Both the position numbers and the translations under genes were made by a program. The notes beneath the pieces were generated by a model. The model did no database searches and was not told the DNA's origin. It saw only the letters and a list, made by a program, of their open reading frames with translations. From Clostridia bacterium (GTDB lineage: Bacteria > Bacillota > Clostridia > Christensenellales > Aristaeellaceae): a DNA stretch of 7,965 bases. Each line of letters starts with the position of its first letter. Positions within the stretch are counted from its first letter, which is position 1. The stretch lies in NCBI GenBank assembly GCA_024404275.1, contig JAKSQG010000082.1:1-7965 (forward strand), given 5' to 3'. Below, in pieces: positions 1 through 4,952 of the stretch.

Positions 1-1159
1 GCAGCATCAGCAGCGCCGCCATCAGTATCACAGGAAAAACACAGCCGACGGTCATGCCGTTTTGCAGGCTGTCTCCTGCATTCTGCGCCAGTACACCCAC
101 CAATCCGGGACCGATGGAACCGCCAAGGTCGCCCGCCATGGCAAGGAGCGCAAACATGGCTGTGCCGCCAGCAGGCAGGCGGGCGGAGCAGAGACTAATG
201 GTGCCGGGCCACATAATGCCCACCGAGAAGCCGCACACGACACAGCCAAGCAGCCCCAACACAGGCATTTGCGCGAAAGCTGCCAGCAGATAGCAGCAAA
301 GGCACAGCAGGGCGGAAAGCATCATGCAGGGCAGCAGGTTCATTTTCCCGCGGCTGCTGAAACTGCCGTAGAGTGCACGGCTTGTTCCCATAGATGCCGC
401 GAAAAGGCACGGTCCCAAGAGGTCGCCCCAGGTTTTGCTCAGCCCCAGCGCTTCCTCGGCATACGCGGATGCCCACTGCGCCATCGAAAGTTCACAGGCA
501 CCGGCACAGACCATCAGCACCACGGAGAGCAGAAACACGTTGGTTTTGATGAGGCTGCCCGCCGTCATGCCCTTGCCCTCTTCCGTCAGCCGTTCAATGG
601 GGCAGACACGGAAGTTGAACAGGTTAATGAAGGGAATCAGTGCCCACAGGCACGCCAGAATGCGCCAGTTTTGCATGCCGAAAAGAGCAAAAAAAGCGGT
701 ACTCAGCCCGATGACGCCCACGCAGCCCCAGCAATAGAAAGAGTGCAGGGTGCTCATTACGGCGTCCTTGTGCTCAAAGGGACAGGCTTCCACGATGGGG
801 CTGACCAGCACCTCGATGAGACCGCTGCCGATTGCATAGATGATCACGCTCAAAAGGATGCCGATAAACGGATGCGGCATCAGATGCGGCAGAATCGCAA
901 GCCCAACCAGTCCCGCCGCCGACATAGCCTATGACGCCATTACGCAGCGACGGTAATCGACCCGATCTGCAAAATGTGCGCAGAGCGCATCCACCAGCAG
1001 CTGCGTCAAAAAGAACACTGCGGGAATGAGCGCCACTTGACCCAATGGAATATCAAATTCCGCCTGAAGCCTTAAAAAAAGCAGCGGTGTGAAGTTAGCG
1101 GTGATTGCTTGTGTGATAAAGCCCAGATAACAGGCAATCAGCGTTCTTCTGTAATTCAT
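1..1159 (-). pseudogene. MFS transporter frame with one in-frame TAG codon, C-terminus outside window
   Basis: The ATG at 1159-1157 overlaps the preceding stop (ATGA), with GGAAG about ten bases upstream. The protein starts MNYRRTLIACYLGF. From there the frame is open to the window edge over 386 codons, except for TAG at codon 77 (929-931), reading VMAS, stop, AMSAAGLVGLAIL. This is the loop-to-helix junction after the second helix, where MFS proteins carry the conserved cytoplasmic loop. The remaining 309 codons keep a normal alternation of about ten hydrophobic helices, with no frameshift and no other stop. Length and helix count suggest a protein of about 400 residues that lacks only its tail here. 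Under the standard code it would yield a useless 76-residue fragment. The clean downstream frame argues for either very recent inactivation, TAG readthrough, or sequence error. Substrate unknown; neighbours suggest export. Confidence 0.85.
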
Positions 1160-2040
1160 TGTTTTTCTTCTTCCAGCAAATTTTGAAGTGCGGGCGGCAG
1201 CGGAGCGGTGAAGCTTAGCGTTTCCCCGCTCACGGGATGTACGAAGCACAGCGATGCCGCATGCAAGGCAAAACGGCCGGGCAGCGCAGGCAACGGCGTG
1301 CCATACAGATAATCCCCTGTGATCGGGCAGCCCAAAGAGGCAAGATGCACACGAATCTGATGGGTGCGGCCGGTTTCCAGCCGCAGACGGATGAGCGCAC
1401 GGCCATTGGACGCCCGCTGCAGCACCCGGTAATGCGTGACAGAGCGTTTTCCGTCCTCACGGATGCCCCGGCGCACGCCTTCAATCACGGCGATGGGGCG
1501 GTCGATGACGCCTTCATCTTCTTGCGGCGCACCTTCCGTCACTGCCAGGTATTCCCGCACAAATGACTTTGTGTGCAGCATCCGCTGCAGGCGGTCGTGC
1601 GCGTGGGCATTCATGGCTGCCGCCATCAAACCGCTGGTGCCTTTATCCAGACGGTTGACCGGCCGCCACACAAAGTTTTCGGGGCATCCCAGCGATTCAA
1701 TCACCGCGTTTTCCAAACAGTTTTCATCCGTATGATGTCCCCGCACAGAAGGCATGGGGGCAGGCTTATCAATGACCAGTACATCCTCATCCCGGTACAG
1801 GATGGGCACATGAATGCCCGAAGGTGCCAGCTGCTGACCTATGTCCTGCAGCCGCACGGAAATGCACTGTCCCACACGCACCCTTGCATCGGTATGTGTT
1901 GGAATGCCGTCCAACAGGATGCCGCCTTGAAACTTCAGCGCGGAGACGCGGTGAGCGGACAGATGCATTCTGTTTTTAAGCAGCCCTTCCAGCTTTCGCC
2001 CGTCTTCAGCCGGCGGAACGATGTAGGTCAGCTCACGCAT
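1156..2040 (-). CDS. RluA-family pseudouridine synthase
   Basis: 294 residues, stop TGA. RluA-family enzymes convert specific uridines in 23S rRNA, or in some members tRNA, to pseudouridine. An S4-like RNA-binding domain covers about 12-64. The catalytic domain follows from LYRDEDVLVIDKP (81-93). The active-site motif is NRLDKGTSG at 129-137 with catalytic Asp132; the usual HRLD is NRLD, a variant I know from clostridial members. Tyr164 and the LETGRTHQIRVHL motif (221-233, followed by GDYLYG at 242-247) complete the fold. The S4 plus RluA layout resembles RluC/RluD, but the target base cannot be assigned. The ATG sits inside the end of the MATE gene with no clear ribosome binding site of its own, so translation is probably coupled. 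The stop overlaps the MFS start as ATGA. Confidence 0.95.
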   Translation of the reverse strand: MRELTYIVPPAEDGRKLEGLLKNRMHLSAHRVSALKFQGGILLDGIPTHTDARVRVGQCISVRLQDIGQQLAPSGIHVPILYRDEDVLVIDKPAPMPSVRGHHTDENCLENAVIESLGCPENFVWRPVNRLDKGTSGLMAAAMNAHAHDRLQRMLHTKSFVREYLAVTEGAPQEDEGVIDRPIAVIEGVRRGIREDGKRSVTHYRVLQRASNGRALIRLRLETGRTHQIRVHLASLGCPITGDYLYGTPLPALPGRFALHAASLCFVHPVSGETLSFTAPLPPALQNLLEEEKQ

Positions 2041-3442
2041 GGGCTTTGGCGATGTTCTGCATCCAGATGCCTTTTTTGATCAGGATAAAGCCCAGCACAC
2101 ATTTGGACAGGTTCATCCCCTCCACCACGGAGTAGGAGGCAAAGATGCCCGCGTTGAGCACACTGACCATCAACAGCGCCAGCGGCACGGAAATGACCCA
2201 GGTATAGCCCGCATCAAACAGGAAGGTGATGATGGTCTTGCCGCCGGAACGCAGGGTAAAGTACGCCACATGAGCAAAGGACTGAATGGGCATGATGCAG
2301 GCGGCAATGACCAACAGGCTGGAGGCTGTCTCCCGGACATCCGCCGTGACACCCCTATAAATGCCGGTCACGTAGGGAGAAGCCAGAATCAGCAGCAGAC
2401 CCATGCACACCGCACACAGGAAACTGAAGAAAGCCAGCTTCCAGGTAGTGCTCAGCGCACGATCGTTATCATCAGCTCCCAGCGCCTGACCCACCATGAT
2501 GGATACCGCGGTACCCATGGACAGATGGACTACGTTGAACAGGTTGGTAATGGTGCTGGTGATGCTCAGTGCGCCCACCACCGTCAGGGAGCAGCGGCTG
2601 TAGACCGCGGTCAGCGTGCTGATGCCCATGGACCACAGCAGCTCATTGAGCAGCAGCGGCAGACCCATGCGCACCACATCCTTCAACAGAGAAGCGGGCA
2701 CACGGAAAGTGCGGAAGGCTCCCTGCAGGAAAGTAAAGCGGTCGCTGTGACGATGTGCAGCAAAGACCAGAATAAACAGTTCCACAAAGCGGCTCAGCAC
2801 CGTTGCCGTGGCGGCGCCCGCCACACCCATGCAAGGGAAGCCGAACTTGCCGAAAATAAGCAGATAGTTGAACAGCGCGTTGGTGCCCACTGCCGCGATG
2901 CTGGCGAGCATAGGCATGCGGGTCTCTCCCATTTCCCTCAGGGTACCGGAATAGCACTGGCTGACAGCAAAGGGCAGAAGACCGATGATGCTGATTTTGA
3001 GGTAGGTGTTGCCGTTTGCCAGCATCTGCTCCGCCATTTCCGCTTCGCCCTCGCCCTGCAGAAACAGGGTGATCAGCTGCGGTCCCATCAGCAGGAAGGT
3101 GGTCGCCGCCAGCCCAAACAACATCAGGGATTCCATCAGCTTGATGCGGAAGGTGTTACGCAGACCGCCGATATCCCCCGCGCCGAAAAATTGTGCGCCG
3201 AAGATGCCGGCGCCGGACAGACCGCCGAACACCGCCAGATTGAAGATGAACAGCAGCTGGTTGGCGATGGCAACGCCGCTCATCTCGGCGGTACCCAAAG
3301 CGCCCACCATCAGGTTATCCAGCAGGCTGACAAAATTTGTTACGGTAGATTGGATGATAACAGGCACCACCAGTGCCAGCACGGTTTTATAAAAAACCTT
3401 ATCCCCCAGCAATGTGCGGCGGGCAGATGACAAAAGCTTCAT
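2033..3442 (-). CDS. MATE family multidrug/cation antiporter
   Basis: 469 residues, close to the usual length of about 450. MATE pumps expel drugs and other organic compounds, often cationic, in exchange for Na+ or H+. The first helix pair carries the family hallmark, from VPVIIQSTVTNFVSLLDNLM to MVGALGTAEMSGVAIANQ. Two homologous six-helix halves cover about residues 15-215 and 245-450, twelve helices in all. The C-terminus KKGIWMQNI is typical of Firmicutes MATE proteins. The ATG follows AAAGGA by seven bases. Stop TGA. Its last eight bases overlap the start of the pseudouridine synthase gene (ATGCGTGA), and it begins 17 bases after the small membrane protein. No inactivating change is seen. 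Substrate cannot be read from the sequence. Confidence 0.95.
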   Translation of the reverse strand: MKLLSSARRTLLGDKVFYKTVLALVVPVIIQSTVTNFVSLLDNLMVGALGTAEMSGVAIANQLLFIFNLAVFGGLSGAGIFGAQFFGAGDIGGLRNTFRIKLMESLMLFGLAATTFLLMGPQLITLFLQGEGEAEMAEQMLANGNTYLKISIIGLLPFAVSQCYSGTLREMGETRMPMLASIAAVGTNALFNYLLIFGKFGFPCMGVAGAATATVLSRFVELFILVFAAHRHSDRFTFLQGAFRTFRVPASLLKDVVRMGLPLLLNELLWSMGISTLTAVYSRCSLTVVGALSITSTITNLFNVVHLSMGTAVSIMVGQALGADDNDRALSTTWKLAFFSFLCAVCMGLLLILASPYVTGIYRGVTADVRETASSLLVIAACIMPIQSFAHVAYFTLRSGGKTIITFLFDAGYTWVISVPLALLMVSVLNAGIFASYSVVEGMNLSKCVLGFILIKKGIWMQNIAKAHA

Positions 3443-3459
3443 GAATTGATCCTTTCTTT

Positions 3460-3996
3460 TCAGGGGTGACTTCTTCTGCGGCGAACGACATTGTCCTCTT
3501 CTTCAGGCAGATAAAGCGCCTTTGGTGGGTCGGAGAGCCGGGGCGGTGCTGCCGCAAGCAGCTTTTTTTGCTGACGGCGTTGCCGCTCCAGTATTCCAAA
3601 GCGGGCAGAGCTCAATGCCGACAGCGCCAGCAGCGGCAGCAGTTTCAGAAAGCGCACCATTTCGCCAAGCAGAGTCAGCTTCAGCGTCAGCCCATAGCCC
3701 AGCAGCGCAAGGCAGAACACAGCACAGATCAGCGAGCCGCTCTGCCGCCTGCCAAGGGTAAGCGTCAAAGCAGCACTCAGAAGGCACAGCACCATGAACA
3801 GCGGCACAATAAAGATACTAACGTCCACATACCGCACAACGCGCTCCAACGGGATCTTTTCGCCGATGGCCATATTCATAAACATTTTGAGCGGTCCCCA
3901 CATGGCGTCCACACGGGTACAAAATTCATAGACCGAAAGGGCAGCCAGCAGAGTCGCCCACAGATTCAGCCATTTTCCCAAAGGCAGTTTTTTCAC
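3460..3996 (-). CDS. Small four-helix membrane protein of unknown function
   Basis: 178 residues, GTG start, stop TGA. I do not recognise a family. Hydrophobic segments lie at about 9-26, 58-81, 87-110 and, less clearly, 114-131. The first loop (27-57) carries an amphipathic stretch. The last 45 residues are hydrophilic: a basic and Gln-rich patch (ERQRRQQKK), a proline-rich part, an acidic EEED, then a terminal RRRRSHP. By the positive-inside tendency this basic tail should be cytoplasmic, which puts both ends inside. It is the first gene after the promoter and its stop lies 17 bases before the MATE start, so the two are co-transcribed. It might be an accessory to the pumps, but nothing in the sequence shows this. 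The frame, start and membrane nature are well supported; the function is open. Confidence 0.85.
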   Translation of the reverse strand: MKKLPLGKWLNLWATLLAALSVYEFCTRVDAMWGPLKMFMNMAIGEKIPLERVVRYVDVSIFIVPLFMVLCLLSAALTLTLGRRQSGSLICAVFCLALLGYGLTLKLTLLGEMVRFLKLLPLLALSALSSARFGILERQRRQQKKLLAAAPPRLSDPPKALYLPEEEDNVVRRRRSHP

Positions 3997-4001
3997 GGTG
4001 T

Positions 4002-4010
4002 CACCTCCCC
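4002..4010 (-). promoter_or_regulatory. Ribosome binding site selecting a GTG start
   Basis: GGGGAGGTG on the minus strand, with its GGAGG core seven bases before GTG 3996-3994. It is the strongest ribosome binding site in the window. An in-frame ATG exists upstream at 4095, but it lies inside the terminator hairpin and upstream of the promoter, so it would not be on the transcript. Confidence 0.85.
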
Positions 4011-4033
4011 GATGCGAAAATTTCACCGATAAC

Positions 4034-4062
4034 AGTTTATCCGACGTTCTCATAACTGTCAA
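4034..4062 (-). promoter_or_regulatory. Sigma-70 type promoter of the membrane protein/MATE/RluA/MFS operon
   Basis: On the minus strand the -35 box TTGACA (4057-4062) is a perfect consensus match. It is separated by exactly 17 bases from the -10 box TAAACT (4034-4039), which has four of six matches. Transcription would start near 4027, about 30 bases before the GTG start at 3996. No other comparable promoter is seen between the following four genes, which are spaced by 17 bases or overlap, so it probably serves all of them. An imperfect inverted repeat (TGACAGTT and AACTGTTA, seven of eight matches) overlaps the -35 and -10 boxes and could bind a regulator. Confidence 0.75.
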
Positions 4063-4076
4063 GCCACAGATAAACA

Positions 4077-4109
4077 GCACCCTTACACCATTCATCGGTG
4101 CAAGGGTGC
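4077..4109 (-). terminator. Hairpin terminator after the hydrolase frame
   Basis: Arms 4077-4089 and 4097-4109 are 13 bases each around a 7-base loop. In the minus-strand transcript all 13 positions pair, one of them as G-U; on the plus strand that position is an A-C mismatch, so the element is oriented for minus-strand genes. It lies 24 bases after the hydrolase stop. The following sequence, TGTTTATCT, is only moderately T-rich, so termination may be incomplete. It separates the ABC/hydrolase block from the promoter just downstream. Confidence 0.65.
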
Positions 4110-4133
4110 ATGCTGAAAAAATACAGCTTTGCT

Positions 4134-4949
4134 TTACAGGGTATTGATGAAATCAAGGATCAGCTGTTTGGTGCTGTCTTCAAAGAAGACGGCGTCGGAA
4201 TGATCCGCTCCATGAAAGAGGTGCAGTTCGCTGCGCACACCGTTCTGCTGCAGCGTATCGTAGAAAACACGGCTGTGCCGCATGGGTACCTGCGTGTCGT
4301 TGTCGCCCTGCAGGATCAAAAACGGCGGTGCAGAAGGCGTGATGAGCTGCGGCAGGTCGGGATAATTCACCGCATCGGCATGAAGCGACACGGTGCCCTC
4401 CTCCACACCGAAGCGGGTGGGCTGTGTGACGGGATAGAAGGCGCATACACCGTTGACGGCGGCGCTTTCCTGACGATTGTCCCCCCGATCCCATTCCGTA
4501 CGGTTCGCAGTCAGCCCCAGCAGGGAAGCCATATAGCCGCCTGCCGATTCGCCCATGGCGACCATACGGTTGGGATCAAGACCGAGCTCCTCGCTGTGCG
4601 CACGAAGGTAACGCACCGCTTCGCGGGCATCCTCGATCTGCTATGGAAAACGGGTACGCGCATCCACGCCGTATTCGATGCTGGCCACCGCCCAGCCGCG
4701 CTTGGCAAAATAGCTGAGCTATGGCATCCACACATTGCGGTCCACCATCACGAAGCCGCCGCCGCAGAAGAAGAGGATAACGGGCAGCACCGTTTTTTTA
4801 TCATAGGAAAAGCACTGGCGGGAGCGCATCAGGCTGAGCCTGAGCGGTCTGTAGGTTGCCTTGCACCAATCCTTGCGATAGCCGTATACCAACTCCGAGC
4901 CCAGGCACACCACGGGCTGTTCCGCCGCAAAATTGTGCTCCGTAATCAT
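4134..4949 (-). pseudogene. Alpha/beta hydrolase (esterase-like) frame with two in-frame TAG codons
   Basis: The frame from ATG 4949 to TAA 4134 spans 271 codons. It is interrupted only by TAG at codon 77 (4719-4721) and codon 103 (4641-4643); there is no frameshift. It reads as a serine hydrolase of the esterase/lipase (BD-FAE-like) group. The oxyanion segment FFCGGGF is at 60-66, the nucleophile elbow GESAGG has Ser135, the acid is Asp218 in GDNDTQVP, and the histidine is His250 in HGADHSD. The catalytic triad thus survives downstream of both TAGs. The conserved EYR that I expect after the core strand reads EYG here, a hint of decay. The start follows the ABC stop as TAA-ACC-ATG, with CGGAG seven bases before the ATG, so translation is probably coupled to the exporter. 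Under the standard code the product is a 76-residue N-terminal piece, plus possibly a 160-residue piece from GTG 4616 that carries the triad but lacks the oxyanion loop. If TAG is read through, the enzyme is complete. Confidence 0.85.
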
Positions 4950-4952
4950 GGT

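Noticed and set aside
1160..1249. An upstream start for the MFS gene inside the pseudouridine synthase gene
   Set aside because: The extension is polar and Arg-rich, unlike an MFS N-terminus, while the ATGA overlap at 1159 gives the typical start.
1675..1690. His to Asn change in the HRLD motif of the pseudouridine synthase
   Set aside because: The catalytic Asp132 is kept and NRLD is, to my knowledge, a regular variant in clostridial members, so it is not a sign of inactivation.
2039..3430. A 463-codon plus-strand frame opposite the MATE gene, with similar long frames opposite the MFS gene (62-934) and the small membrane protein (3466-4032)
   Set aside because: Same codon-aligned shadow effect; the products are His/Gln-rich with no membrane or domain signal.
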